From positions 310,001 through 374,000 of the forward strand of contig JBEVXD010000002.1 in the NCBI GenBank assembly GCA_040506275.1: DNA of 64,000 nucleotides, in the 5' to 3' direction. Below the pieces are notes generated by a model. The model saw only the letters and a list, made by a program, of their open reading frames with translations. It did not search any database and was not told the origin of the DNA. The position numbers were made by a program, and so were the translations under genes. Shown piece after piece: positions 38,617 to 47,941 of this stretch (positions are counted from its first letter, which is position 1; each line of letters starts with the position of its first letter). This DNA comes from Thiodiazotropha sp040506275. Its GTDB lineage: Bacteria > Pseudomonadota > Gammaproteobacteria > Chromatiales > Chromatiaceae.

Positions 38617-38992
38617 GGGTATGACACTGATAGAAGTGCTGGTTGCCTTCATCATACTCGCTATGACAATGAGCGTGATACTGAGAATTAACTCTGGCGC
38701 AGTGAAGAATCATCAAGTTGCAATGCAATATTTTGAGGCTGTGTCAGTTGCCCAGTCCCGTTTCGAACAGATGAGTGCAGAATTAGATGTGGAGAACCAT
38801 ACCCAGGAGGGTGTTGATCAGGATGCCTATACCTGGCGTTATCTACGTCAACCCCATACCTGGCAAGAGCAGAAGTTGCTGGCTCTACCGTTGATTCCTG
38901 TTGAGGAGACTTTAACTGTCTCCTGGGACTCTCCAGGTGGAACACGTGAGATCTCATTTACCCGCATCGGAGTTATCCGTGCTAAACCATGA
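38594..38992 (+). CDS. gspI: Minor pseudopilin GspI
   Basis: 132 aa. Short leader and cleavage site EG/MTLIEVLVAFIILAM; the rest fits GspI (AVSVAQSRFEQMSAEL). Its start lies inside the end of gspH (23-bp overlap), which implies translational coupling. Forms the pseudopilus tip complex with H, J and K. Confidence 0.9.
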   Translation: MMHNSKCEGMTLIEVLVAFIILAMTMSVILRINSGAVKNHQVAMQYFEAVSVAQSRFEQMSAELDVENHTQEGVDQDAYTWRYLRQPHTWQEQKLLALPLIPVEETLTVSWDSPGGTREISFTRIGVIRAKP

Positions 38993-39647
38993 TCATTTAG
39001 AACAGTTGTGTAGAGGGCGACCCCGCGCACATATTCTCAGTGGTGGTTTTACCCTGCTGGAGATCATGATTGCCTTATTGTTGCTTGCTGTTATTACAAC
39101 CACCTCTGTGTCGATGCTGTTTTTGAATATCAAAGGCTGGGAGCGTGTGTCAGAGAGTAGTGAAGTTAAAATAGCTGAATATCTGGCATCGGCCAGGATT
39201 GAGCATCTGATAAGAAATCTACTGCCTTTCACCTGGCAACTGAAGCGGGCTAGACAGTTGGCGTTCTCTGGGGATGCCCAACATATACAATTTATTGCAC
39301 CTGCTCCGCAACAATATCAGTCGGGTGGATTGTTTGAATATCGTTTGGCTCAAGAGCGGGATTCCGAATTGGGATTGAGTCTGGTGCTCTATTACGCACC
39401 CTACTACCCAAACATAGAGCAGTTTTCACTACCTGAAGAGGGGCGTCGACGTGTCCTGATCTCAGGGCTGCAGTATATGGAATTCAGCTTTTACGGCAAA
39501 CCTCAGAATCGTCCTCAATCTGAATGGACCGATCAATGGGAGCAGACTTACCGCTACTATCCTGAGTTGATCAAAATCAGTCATACGGAGGAGGGTATGG
39601 ATCTACCACAGGAGCGTTATGTACGTATCAGACGAAAAAGTACCTGA
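38979..39647 (+). CDS. gspJ: Minor pseudopilin GspJ
   Basis: 222 aa from the GTG at 38979, which has CGGAG 7 nt upstream and overlaps gspI by 14 bp. A longer in-frame start at 38937 is less likely. The prepilin site is SGG/FTLLEIMIALLLLAV with E+5. The body fits GspJ (SARIEHLIRNLLPFTWQL and, further on, ISGLQYMEFSFYG). Tip-complex component. Confidence 0.88.
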   Translation: MLNHDHLEQLCRGRPRAHILSGGFTLLEIMIALLLLAVITTTSVSMLFLNIKGWERVSESSEVKIAEYLASARIEHLIRNLLPFTWQLKRARQLAFSGDAQHIQFIAPAPQQYQSGGLFEYRLAQERDSELGLSLVLYYAPYYPNIEQFSLPEEGRRRVLISGLQYMEFSFYGKPQNRPQSEWTDQWEQTYRYYPELIKISHTEEGMDLPQERYVRIRRKST

Positions 39648-39679
39648 TTCCGGGGCCGACCAGGAAACCTATTGAAAAT

Positions 39680-40555
39680 ATGGTAATGAAATCGACACAT
39701 CATCGGCAAAAAGGGGTGGCGCTGGTTCTGGTTCTTTGGCTGGTAGCACTACTCACTATAGTCGCGGCCAGCTTTTCAACACAATCCAAGGTTGAAAGTC
39801 GTCTTGCTGGAAACGCTAAAGACGCCCTACAAGCGAATTTGATGGCACAAAGTGGTTTTAATCGGGCAATTCTGGAACTGATGGTGAGTGATCCGCAGAG
39901 TCGCTGGAATTTCAATGGTCAAGTCTATCCTTTGGAGACAGAGCGGGGTGAGATAAAAATCGCTATTCGAAATGTTTCCGGGCTTCTGGATTTGAACAAA
40001 GCAAACCGGGATCAGCTCAATAAACTGTTCATTCTGCTTACAGATGATCCTCGGGAGAGAGAGGCATTGGTCGACCGCCTTAATGACTGGCGTGACAGCG
40101 ACGATCTGCGACGACTTCTTGGCGCGGAAGATGAGGACTATCGTGCAGCTGGATATCCATACATCACTGCGGGCCAGGATCTGAAAATCCTTGAGGAGTT
40201 GGGCTACGTTATGGGCTTTGATGCAGACCGGGTCAACAAGCTTCGACCCTATGTCACACTCAATGCCGACAGCGCTGTGGTCGACTTCAGGTTTGCTTCC
40301 AAGGAGCTTGCAACCCTCTTAAAAAGCTCGGGCCAGCTAGCTCCGGAGCTGACTGATGCATTGGAGCAACTCGACAGTGAGTTGGCAGACTTGGATTTTT
40401 CACAAGGAGGAGGGCAGTCTCAGAGCAAAGTCTATCGTATCCAGGTCGATGCTCATACTCACCACGGCAGCCAGGCCCGTATATTGGCAGATGTGGACTT
40501 GAGAAGCAGGGGTAGTGAACCTTATTCGATTCGTTCCTGGCATGAGTCGTTATGA
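39680..40555 (+). CDS. gspK: Minor pseudopilin GspK
   Basis: 291 aa. The prepilin site is KG/VALVLVLWLVALLTI; the position +5 Glu is absent, as is normal for GspK, which caps the pseudopilus. The body has the conserved ESRLAGNAKDALQANLMAQSG stretch, a VSGLLDLNKAN region and an SAM-like helical domain with LNDWRDSD. Lies 32 bp after gspJ. Confidence 0.92.
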   Translation: MVMKSTHHRQKGVALVLVLWLVALLTIVAASFSTQSKVESRLAGNAKDALQANLMAQSGFNRAILELMVSDPQSRWNFNGQVYPLETERGEIKIAIRNVSGLLDLNKANRDQLNKLFILLTDDPREREALVDRLNDWRDSDDLRRLLGAEDEDYRAAGYPYITAGQDLKILEELGYVMGFDADRVNKLRPYVTLNADSAVVDFRFASKELATLLKSSGQLAPELTDALEQLDSELADLDFSQGGGQSQSKVYRIQVDAHTHHGSQARILADVDLRSRGSEPYSIRSWHESL

Positions 40556-40581
40556 TGGCTAAAACCGGTTAGAATCTTTCT

Positions 40582-41658
40582 ATGGCAGTACAATCTTTGA
40601 GATATCGATGGCTAGGTTTCTGGACATGGTGGAGTGGTGAGATCAGTGCGCTCTTACCTGAGCCTTTGCGCGTCCTGTTCAGTGGTGGCCGACCAGCTCA
40701 ATTGCTCTATGAAAATGAGGCGCTACGCCTGGTCAACCACGGACTGAGTGGTGAAGAGGTTGCTGCGAATTATTTAAAGACCGTCGATTTCGAGAGTTCT
40801 GAGCAGAGGCGATTATTGGCATCCGCAAGTGAAATACGCTTGTGTCTGGAACGAAAGAAATATCTGTTCAAAAAAGTCACCCTGCCCATCGAAGCGGAAG
40901 AGAATCTACGCGAAGTGCTCTCATTTGAGATGGATCGCCAGACCCCATTTAATGCAAGCCAGGTCTACTACGACCATGTAATCAATGGACGTGACAAGCA
41001 GAATCGAGTTCTGGATATCACTCTGATCCTTGCTCCAGTGGATAAAATTACCAATGCACTTCAGCAATTGGAAGAGAATGACGTCAGGATAAATGCCATC
41101 TCACCCTGTGAAGAGGCTGATCCCAAACTTAATGCTGTCAATTTACTACCACCGGAGAAACGTGAAAAACCACGAAAACGTTATCGATTAATCAATCTGC
41201 TGCTCTTTTTTGTGCTGTTGCTTGTGCTGTGTAGCAATCTGATATTACCGGTATGGCAGAAGTCGATTTTGGCCTCCAAGCTTGAACAGCAACTGATCAA
41301 TAGCCAAAAACAGGCCAATGAGGTGTCGAAGCTAAGAGATGGAGTGAGTGAAGCGGAGCGAGAAAACAGTTTTCTGCTGGAAAAGAAACGAGCTTCGAGG
41401 CAGATGCTTGATATACTGCATGAGTTGACCCTGTTACTGCCAGATGACACATGGGTCAGCCACTTCGAAATCAGAGATGATAAAGTTCATATACACGGCC
41501 AATCTGTTGCCTCGGCTGTTTTGATTCCACTAATAGAGTCCTCAAAACTATTTCGCAATGTATCCTTTCGTTCGCCTGTAACTCAGAATAAAAAGAACAA
41601 TACTGAACGTTTTCATATTTCAGCAGAGCTGATAACAAATCAACAAGGTGAAGGGTGA
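40582..41658 (+). CDS. gspL: GspL-like type II secretion assembly protein (PilN-like C-terminus)
   Basis: 358 aa. A cytoplasmic actin-like/PilM-type part (about 1-190, with LERKKYLFKKVTLPIEAEEN) is joined through one membrane helix (about 204-222) to a periplasmic coiled coil (about 230-275) and a PilN-like ferredoxin fold. This is the arrangement of the GspL/PilMN platform protein that binds GspE and GspM. It starts 26 bp after gspK. Confidence 0.85.
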   Translation: MAVQSLRYRWLGFWTWWSGEISALLPEPLRVLFSGGRPAQLLYENEALRLVNHGLSGEEVAANYLKTVDFESSEQRRLLASASEIRLCLERKKYLFKKVTLPIEAEENLREVLSFEMDRQTPFNASQVYYDHVINGRDKQNRVLDITLILAPVDKITNALQQLEENDVRINAISPCEEADPKLNAVNLLPPEKREKPRKRYRLINLLLFFVLLLVLCSNLILPVWQKSILASKLEQQLINSQKQANEVSKLRDGVSEAERENSFLLEKKRASRQMLDILHELTLLLPDDTWVSHFEIRDDKVHIHGQSVASAVLIPLIESSKLFRNVSFRSPVTQNKKNNTERFHISAELITNQQGEG

Positions 41659-41751
41659 TGTGGCGCGCATCATGGCATCAGCCCCGGGTAGTCCAGGTGA
41701 TTCACTGGAATCAGTTGAATAAACGTGCCAGGCCGCATGGGAGTTACCACC

Positions 41752-42348
41752 ATGTATGACACACTGACACCTAGACAAAGTAAACTAATTGCACTGAGTA
41801 TCCTGGTACTGGTGATTACCATTGTTCTGCTTTCAGTTATCTACCCTATCTGGTCACTAAACCAGCATTACGATGCTCAGATAAGTAATCAGCAGCATCA
41901 GATTCAACTCTATAAACGTATCTCATCTCAAGCCGATTACTATCAATCTGAAGCCGCTCGATTGAAACGTGTAAGACAGTCTGATCGGCGTTATCTTCAA
42001 AGTGAAACCGATTCATTGGCGAAGGCGGAATTACAACGTAGGGTAAAGGGAGTTGTCTCAGCGGCTAAGGGGGAGATTCTAAGTACGCAGATTATAGGTA
42101 ACGATGAAGAGGATGGATTTAGGCGTGTGGCAATACGTGTCAGGATGAAAAGCACGCTTCAAGATAGCGTCACTATTTTCCATAAATTAGAGGGTGAAAG
42201 ACCGTACCTGTTTGTAGAGGAGATTACGATACGCAGTCGTCCGGTTGCCAGACGAAGATTACCTGTCAATAAGAAAATTCAACGAGCGTTGGAATTGCTT
42301 GATATTGATTTCAAATTGGTGGGCTATATGAAGAGTCTTGGATCATGA
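41752..42348 (+). CDS. gspM: GspM-like type II secretion protein
   Basis: 198 aa from the ATG at 41752 (GGGAG 8 nt upstream; in-frame GTG 41725 and ATG 41737 are weaker). An N-terminal helix (about 11-33), a coiled region and a small alpha/beta domain match PilO/GspM. The partner is GspL. Overlaps the next gene by 4 bp (ATGA). Confidence 0.85.
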   Translation: MYDTLTPRQSKLIALSILVLVITIVLLSVIYPIWSLNQHYDAQISNQQHQIQLYKRISSQADYYQSEAARLKRVRQSDRRYLQSETDSLAKAELQRRVKGVVSAAKGEILSTQIIGNDEEDGFRRVAIRVRMKSTLQDSVTIFHKLEGERPYLFVEEITIRSRPVARRRLPVNKKIQRALELLDIDFKLVGYMKSLGS

Positions 42349-42893
42349 GCCCCTGGAAAACTTTTTTTAACACCCTGACCATACTGCTGCTGATATTGAT
42401 TGGTATGGCCGGTGTATTGTTCTATTTTCAATGGTTTAATCCACCTCAAGTAACATCCACAGGGCAGAAAGCCTCAGGATCATCTACCGATATCCAAAAG
42501 AAATCTACAATCTCGCCGTTTAGACCATCATCCCTCAATGTCTACTCCGAGATCACTCAAAGACCACTATTCAGAGAAGGTCGTTTGCCCCCCGAAAAAC
42601 CTGAAGAGCCGGCTAAATCACCCGTAGCACGTCAGGCACCTTTGAAACTGCGGTTGGAGGGGGTGGTTATTACACCTAAAAATAGAGTCGCGGTTATTAG
42701 AGATCTTAATAGCAATCGATTACTCAGAGTTGCCCAGGGAATGAACCAGAATGATTGGAAGCTGGAAGCCGTTGATACCTCAAGCGCTACCGTCGTACGT
42801 CGAGGCAAAAAAACAATACTTGAACTGCAAATAGAAAAGGGTGGTAAAAGTGGACCACCTAAAATGAAGTTGCCATTCAGACCTAAAAGATAA
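42345..42893 (+). CDS. GspC/GspN-like type II secretion protein (HR domain)
   Basis: 182 aa. One N-terminal membrane helix (about 8-28), a Pro/Ser-rich linker, a VYSEITQRPLFREGR motif and a C-terminal HR-like beta domain (LKLRLEGVVITPKNRVAVI and beyond). The R-P-L-F-R and HR-type pattern fit GspC; the position after gspM and the short length fit the GspN of Xanthomonas-type systems. In either case it would link the secretin to the inner-membrane platform. No PDZ domain follows. Last gene of the T2SS operon. Confidence 0.78.
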   Translation: MSPWKTFFNTLTILLLILIGMAGVLFYFQWFNPPQVTSTGQKASGSSTDIQKKSTISPFRPSSLNVYSEITQRPLFREGRLPPEKPEEPAKSPVARQAPLKLRLEGVVITPKNRVAVIRDLNSNRLLRVAQGMNQNDWKLEAVDTSSATVVRRGKKTILELQIEKGGKSGPPKMKLPFRPKR

Positions 42894-43000
42894 TCCTTCA
42901 TGACTTGTTCTGAGGTTCCTTGTTTATAGCTTACACTTTCAAGTATCTTCAAATTACACTACGTATTTACTGCTCTTTTAATTTTATCCTTCACTAATAC

Positions 43001-43357
43001 GCTCATTTAATCGCTTTAAGACGTGCCTATTATCATGTACCGGTATCGCTGGTTTATCCATTGGCACGAAGCTCTCCAAATCTGACTGCCTCGTGGTCTT
43101 GGTTGATTATTGATCAAGGGTGGACGTACACGGAGCTTTTTTACATTCAGCATCAATATTGATGGACTTAGGACTCTTGCCTTCTCATCTAGACCTGGTG
43201 AGGCGCGGTAGCCCATGTGGTCCCTTTTACCAATGCTGGAATTGTGTTGGCAACACTACTCTCCATCACTCTGTTTCGAGAGAGGGGTGATTGGCTGCGT
43301 CGTTTACTAGGTGCAATTGTTGTAAGTCTGGGGCTGATACTGCTTGGTTGGTTGTGA
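43001..43357 (+). pseudogene. Remnant of an EamA/DMT family transporter
   Basis: In frame from about 43001, the translation gives ALRRAYYHVPVSLVYPLARS, the classic second-half EamA signature, but then runs into a stop. From 43208 in the same frame class, VAHVVPFTNAGIVLATLLS followed by LLGAIVVSLGLILLGWL and a stop at 43355-43357 matches the C-terminus of the same family. The middle of the second EamA repeat and the N-terminal half are missing, so this is a deleted, dead gene. No intact ORF covers it. Confidence 0.75.
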
Positions 43358-43506
43358 ATATATAAATTGATATAACTGTTCGTGCAGATGTCTCCAAATG
43401 TTCCTGATAGGGTAGAATAGATGTGAATTTTTAGGTTGAGCCTATATGGCAATGCCAGCCTCTTAATTTTCAGTTGGGTATCATCAGAGGATATGAGTAA
43501 AACGAT

Positions 43507-43998
43507 ATGACAGATGAGAAGAAGATACAGGTTTTATTTATTTGCATGGGCAATATTTGTAGATCCCCTACTGCTCAAGGTGTGTTTCGTGACCTAGTTG
43601 AAAAGGAAGGCCTGAGTGAATTTATCATCACCGACTCAGCGGGTACCATTGACTACCATACGGGTGGTAAGGCGGATCGCCGTGCTCGCGAAACTGCAAA
43701 TAAACGTGGCGTCGACCTGAGTGACCTGCGTGCCCGCCAGGTGACTGTCGGGGACTTTGAACAGTTCGACTATCTACTGGCCATGGATCATTCAAACTAT
43801 GAGGATTTGAGTGCCCTCTGTCCTCCAGGTGCTGAGGAGCGGTTGCATCTTTTCATGGATTTCGCTCCCCATCTAACGGAACAGGAAGTTCCAGATCCCT
43901 ATTATGGTGGTGCAGCTGGTTTTGACCGTGTATTTGATTTAGTTGAGGAGGCATCCCGTGGTCTCCTGGATCATATTCGCCAACGGAATCTCAGCTGA
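43507..43998 (+). CDS. Low-molecular-weight protein tyrosine phosphatase
   Basis: 163 aa. P-loop CX5R is C13-MGNIC-R19-S (FICMGNICRSPTAQGVF), and the general-acid loop is VPDPYYGG near residue 130. It hydrolyses phosphotyrosine (or arsenate/other phospho-Cys intermediates in some members). Neighbouring the rne/rluC block is common in Gammaproteobacteria. No tyrosine kinase or exopolysaccharide genes are adjacent, so the role is not defined. Confidence 0.95.
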   Translation: MTDEKKIQVLFICMGNICRSPTAQGVFRDLVEKEGLSEFIITDSAGTIDYHTGGKADRRARETANKRGVDLSDLRARQVTVGDFEQFDYLLAMDHSNYEDLSALCPPGAEERLHLFMDFAPHLTEQEVPDPYYGGAAGFDRVFDLVEEASRGLLDHIRQRNLS

Positions 43999-44125
43999 TC
44001 TCTGGCTCAACCGCTTCTCACTGACGCTTTAGGATTCCTCAGAAATACCGAGCACTCTGCTCGTTACCGTTAGCGTCTGTAGAAGAAAGCTATCTCATCT
44101 GGTGGGTTTTGTTTCAGTTGGGTAT

Positions 44126-44144
44126 GGTGCGGCAGGGCCACACC
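44126..44144. repeat. Decayed copy of the GTGCGGC palindromic repeat
   Basis: GGTGCGGCAGGGCCACACC keeps most of the palindrome found at 19661/25632/55200, with the same CATACC...TGAAACAA-type flank in inverted orientation. It lies in the 388-bp gap (43999-44386) between convergent genes. Confidence 0.5.
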
Positions 44145-44267
44145 CTACACTTGAATCTATTCCGGCTTGTTGTGGAATGCACCGGAACGCCGTGATCAGT
44201 AAACCTACCCAGAGCATTTTCAGGGGAACCCCCTAGGTTTTCTATACAGTTCTGCTAGGGTAGTTGC

Positions 44268-44301
44268 CCCTATATCGATAATGATCACTATCAATATAGG
44301 G
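44268..44301. promoter_or_regulatory. 13-bp-arm palindrome with Fur-box-like core
   Basis: CCCTATATCGATA (44268-44280) and TATCAATATAGGG (44289-44301) form a dyad with one mismatch around an 8-nt loop. The core GATAATGATCACTATCAAT resembles a Fur box. No T-run follows, so a terminator is less likely. It is oddly placed between convergent genes. Confidence 0.4.
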
Positions 44302-44386
44302 ACAAGTTGATGTCTGGATTAACGCTTAACAGGTCAGTTGTATCTGCTTATTTTTTAACAGGATACAAACCACTCTGTTTTATCAA

Positions 44387-47300
44387 CTACTCTCCACCAG
44401 AATCAGCAGCACTAGCTTTTGCTTCGGGAGCGGGGGCAGGTTGTGCTGGCTTTTTGGTTTCAACCTGTACCGATTTTGATTCGACCTGAGTTTTACTCTC
44501 TTGAGCCTTCTCAATAGTAGCCTTTGGTGCAGCCGCCTTTGCTGGTTTTTTATCAACCGGGGCAGGAGTTTCTGACTTTGGCTTAGGCGCTTTCGGCGCT
44601 GCAGCATTTGGTTTGGTCTCCACTTGCTGTAGTTTCACCGCTTTTGGCTTTGCCTTAGGGCGTGGTTTGCTTTTAGGTTTAGCTCGAGGTTGTTTCTGAG
44701 GCTCTGGCGCTGTTTCAGTAGTGGCAGGTTGAGAGACTTTAGTCTCAACTTGCCCAGATTTTTTGCTCGTATCAGCTTTAGTCTGAGTCTGCTTGGGCGT
44801 GGTTGCCGCTTGAGCAGTGTCTGGTTTAACCTCTTTTGACTCCACTTGCTTGGGCTTGGGTGTGGACTCAGCTTTAGTGGCTACCTGTTTGGCTGGTTCA
44901 GGGGCAGGCTTGGACGCAGCTGCCTCAGCGGCTGGTTTTGACGTAGATGCCTCAGCAGCAGGTTTTGATCTAGCTTGCCTAGGGCGTTTGGTCTCAACTT
45001 GTCCCGAATTGTCAGCAGTTTCCTTTTTTGCCTCAACCTTTTTAGGTACATTTGAAGTTGGCTCGGCCGTAGATGCCTTGGTCTCTACCTGTCCTGAGCT
45101 GATATTGGCGGGTGTTGTATTACTAACTTCCCCCGCTTTTTGAACATCCAGGGACTCTGCTGTCTCCTTAGATTCACCCTTCGCTCTATTTGATCGAGGT
45201 GGTCTTTGGTTAGCAGGTCTCTTCTGAGCTCTAGGTTGTTTTTTAGGTTGTTCCTGGGGCTTGTCTTGAGTAGCTGCCTCACTCTTCTCCTCTGAGACTG
45301 TATTGACCGCCATCTGATCATTGTTTCTTTCGGCAGCAGAACGCCTTCTACGACCGCCTCGACGTCCCCGTCGTGACTTAGGCTTAGTCACTTCTTCACT
45401 TTCACTCACCTGAGTAGTGGCGGTAGTCTCAGCGATCTGTTCCTGAGGTTTTTTATCACCAGCCTGTCTCTTTTCTTGGCCACCCGTCTTGTTTCCTGGT
45501 GAGCGCCGTCTGTTGCCCTGCTTGTCTTGATTTTTATTGTCGTTACGACGCTCTCCATTGGCAGGTCTACGATTGCGTCCACCGGAATTTGGGGATCTGC
45601 GACCTCTGTTGCGATTGTTTGAATTCGCACCAGACTGTTGAGTCGTAGTAGGTTTTTTCTCTTCTACATCTGAGTCTGCCTGAGCTGGTTCAGACTCTTT
45701 TGATGAGAATATGCTGAATATCTTTTTCAGAAAGCCTGTCTCGCTGTCTTGTGTAGCAGGTGCGGGAGTCTCAGCTCGTTGTGGAGCCGGGCTGGCCGGT
45801 GCAATCGACTTGACCACCGGTTGTTCAGGTTTAACCTGCTTGGCGGCGATATATTCGGGAGATTCTGAGGCCTCTTCAGAGACCATCTTGTAACTTGATA
45901 TTGCGTCATCCTCACTCGGGAGATCGCTGACCCGTATCCGGTCAATATGGTAGTTGGGGGTTTCCAAATGGATATTTGGAATGAGTACGACCTCAATAGA
46001 TTGACGTTTCTCGACATCGTGAATCATCTGCCGTTTTTCATTCAGCAAGAAGGTCGCCATGTCTACTGGGAGCTGCGCCATAATTCGGCCAGTATTCTCC
46101 TTCATGGCCTCTTCTTCGATGATTCGAAGTACTGAAAGTGAGAGTGATTCAACCCCGCGCACTGTGCCATGACCTTTACAGCGGGGACAGGCTTGTTCGC
46201 TGGCTTCTCCCAGAGAGGGACGAAGACGTTGTCTGGACATCTCCAGTAAACCAAACCGGGATATTCGTCCGATCTGAACCCGAGCCCTATCCTGTTTCAA
46301 TGCATCTTTGAGTCTGTTTTCAACTTCCCGTTGATTGCGAGAAGGTGTCATGTCGATAAAATCGATAACGAACAGTCCACCAAGATCCCGTAGACGGAGT
46401 TGACGTGCAATCTCATCAGCAGCTTCAAGGTTTGTATTCAGTGCTGTCTCTTCGATATCTGCACCCTTGGTTGCCCGGGCAGAGTTGATATCGATAGAAG
46501 TCAGTGCCTCTGTGTGATCGATGACAATGGCACCGCCGGAGGGGAGGCTGACTTCGCGCTGGAAAGCTGATTCGATCTGACTTTCGATTTGGTATCGGCT
46601 GAAAAGCGGAACCTCATCGTCATAGTGACGCATTTTCTTGCCGTATTGAGGCATCACCTGGTTGATGAAACGTTCAGCCTGATTGTAGACTTCTGGGTCA
46701 TCGATAACGATTTCACCAATATCCACACGCAAATAGTCCCGGATGGATCGTATGATCACATTGCTCTCCTGATAGATCAGGAAAGGAGCCGGTTTCTCTG
46801 CTGAATGTTCAATGGCAGTCCAGAGCTGGATCAGGTAATCGAGATCCCACTGTAGCTCTTCGCTATTTTTGCCTACACCTGCAGTACGTACGATGAGTCC
46901 CATATCATCGGGGATCTGCAACTCACTCATCGCTTCGCGCAGTTCAGTACGGTCTTGACCCTCGATCCGGCGTGAGACTCCACCGGCTCTGGGGTTGTTG
47001 GGCATCAGTACCAGATAACGTCCTGCCAGGGAGATGAATGTGGTGAGTGCGGCGCCTTTATTGCCCCGTTCTTCCTTCTCAACCTGAACAATTACCTCTT
47101 GGCCCTCTTTCAAAGCTTCTTGGATATTGACCCGACCCGGTGCCTGTCGCGCCTTTTCGGTAAAGTAGCTTCTGGAGATCTCTTTGAGGGGGAGGAAACC
47201 ATGACGCTCAGCGCCATACTCTACGAAAGCGGCTTCCAAGCTGGGTTCGACGCGGGTGATACGCCCTTTATAGATATTGGCTTTTTTCTGTTCCCGACCT

Positions 47301-47395
47301 GGGATTTCGATATCAAGATTAAAAAGTTTTTGGCCATCAACAATGGCTACACGCAACTCTTCAGGTTGAGTTGCGTTGATCAACATACGTTTCAT
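44387..47395 (-). CDS. rne: Ribonuclease E
   Basis: 1002 aa endoribonuclease, the degradosome core. The N-terminal catalytic half (about 1-510) has the S1 domain (KANIYKGRITRVEPSLEAAF), the DNase I-like Mg2+ sites (VIDHTEALTSIDINSARAT and GGLFVIDFIDM), and the zinc-link ACPRCKGHG. The C-terminal half (about 520-1002) is a disordered, basic/acidic scaffold with an R-rich segment (RRGRRGGRRRR) for RNA binding and several repeats of a Q-V-E-T-K motif. The ATG at 47395 is preceded by a long leader, typical for rne. It processes rRNA, tRNA and mRNA. Confidence 0.96.
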   Translation of the reverse strand: MKRMLINATQPEELRVAIVDGQKLFNLDIEIPGREQKKANIYKGRITRVEPSLEAAFVEYGAERHGFLPLKEISRSYFTEKARQAPGRVNIQEALKEGQEVIVQVEKEERGNKGAALTTFISLAGRYLVLMPNNPRAGGVSRRIEGQDRTELREAMSELQIPDDMGLIVRTAGVGKNSEELQWDLDYLIQLWTAIEHSAEKPAPFLIYQESNVIIRSIRDYLRVDIGEIVIDDPEVYNQAERFINQVMPQYGKKMRHYDDEVPLFSRYQIESQIESAFQREVSLPSGGAIVIDHTEALTSIDINSARATKGADIEETALNTNLEAADEIARQLRLRDLGGLFVIDFIDMTPSRNQREVENRLKDALKQDRARVQIGRISRFGLLEMSRQRLRPSLGEASEQACPRCKGHGTVRGVESLSLSVLRIIEEEAMKENTGRIMAQLPVDMATFLLNEKRQMIHDVEKRQSIEVVLIPNIHLETPNYHIDRIRVSDLPSEDDAISSYKMVSEEASESPEYIAAKQVKPEQPVVKSIAPASPAPQRAETPAPATQDSETGFLKKIFSIFSSKESEPAQADSDVEEKKPTTTQQSGANSNNRNRGRRSPNSGGRNRRPANGERRNDNKNQDKQGNRRRSPGNKTGGQEKRQAGDKKPQEQIAETTATTQVSESEEVTKPKSRRGRRGGRRRRSAAERNNDQMAVNTVSEEKSEAATQDKPQEQPKKQPRAQKRPANQRPPRSNRAKGESKETAESLDVQKAGEVSNTTPANISSGQVETKASTAEPTSNVPKKVEAKKETADNSGQVETKRPRQARSKPAAEASTSKPAAEAAASKPAPEPAKQVATKAESTPKPKQVESKEVKPDTAQAATTPKQTQTKADTSKKSGQVETKVSQPATTETAPEPQKQPRAKPKSKPRPKAKPKAVKLQQVETKPNAAAPKAPKPKSETPAPVDKKPAKAAAPKATIEKAQESKTQVESKSVQVETKKPAQPAPAPEAKASAADSGGE

Positions 47396-47941
47396 ATTGT
47401 GTTATCCGTACAGCTGCCCGACTTCCAAACCCAGGGCATGACATACCGCTCCGACAGGCACAGGCAAAGATTTCACCCGCTCCGAATCAGAACATCAGTC
47501 AGCAGCCTCCGGGAAGAGGAGGGTGTTCCAAACCAGAAAACTAGCTCGGACAGCTGAAAAACTGTTAAAGTCCGCCGCTTGGGGTTTGCTTATGGCCGAA
47601 CCGATCAAGGCGCTCAGAGCAGTGAGTGAGATATGGGGTAAATTGGCCCGGTATATGTCACCTAAAGCCAGATCCGAATTAAAACGGACTGACACTCGAT
47701 ACTTACTCTGGCGCGGCTGTGAGGATTCAGATTAAGAGCTAGGTCCCAACGGCACCTGTGCGCTTGGTTGGCAATACGTGTTGCGCCAAAACGAAAAATC
47801 GGGCTGCAACAAGGAGTACCTACCGCACGGACGTCGGCTACTACATAGGTTCGCAAGCAAGCCGGCGCCTGAAAAACTAAATTGAATATAGCAACCTTCA
47901 CACTGAACATCAATCTTACAATGCAATTAAATCGACGCTAA
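47396..47941. promoter_or_regulatory. Long shared upstream region of rne and rluC
   Basis: 546 bp between divergent rne and rluC. Family knowledge: rne in Gammaproteobacteria has a long 5' UTR with hairpins through which RNase E represses its own synthesis. Several G+C-rich stem-capable segments are seen but I cannot fold them reliably. No coding gene is convincing here. Confidence 0.45.

Noticed and set aside
44307..44489. Plus-strand 60-codon frame starting next to the Fur-like palindrome
   Set aside because: Most of it is antisense to the rne 3' end; no ribosome site or domain supports it.
47523..47735. Plus-strand 70-codon frame in the rne/rluC upstream region
   Set aside because: No ribosome site, composition unlike neighbouring genes, and it lies in the expected rne leader.
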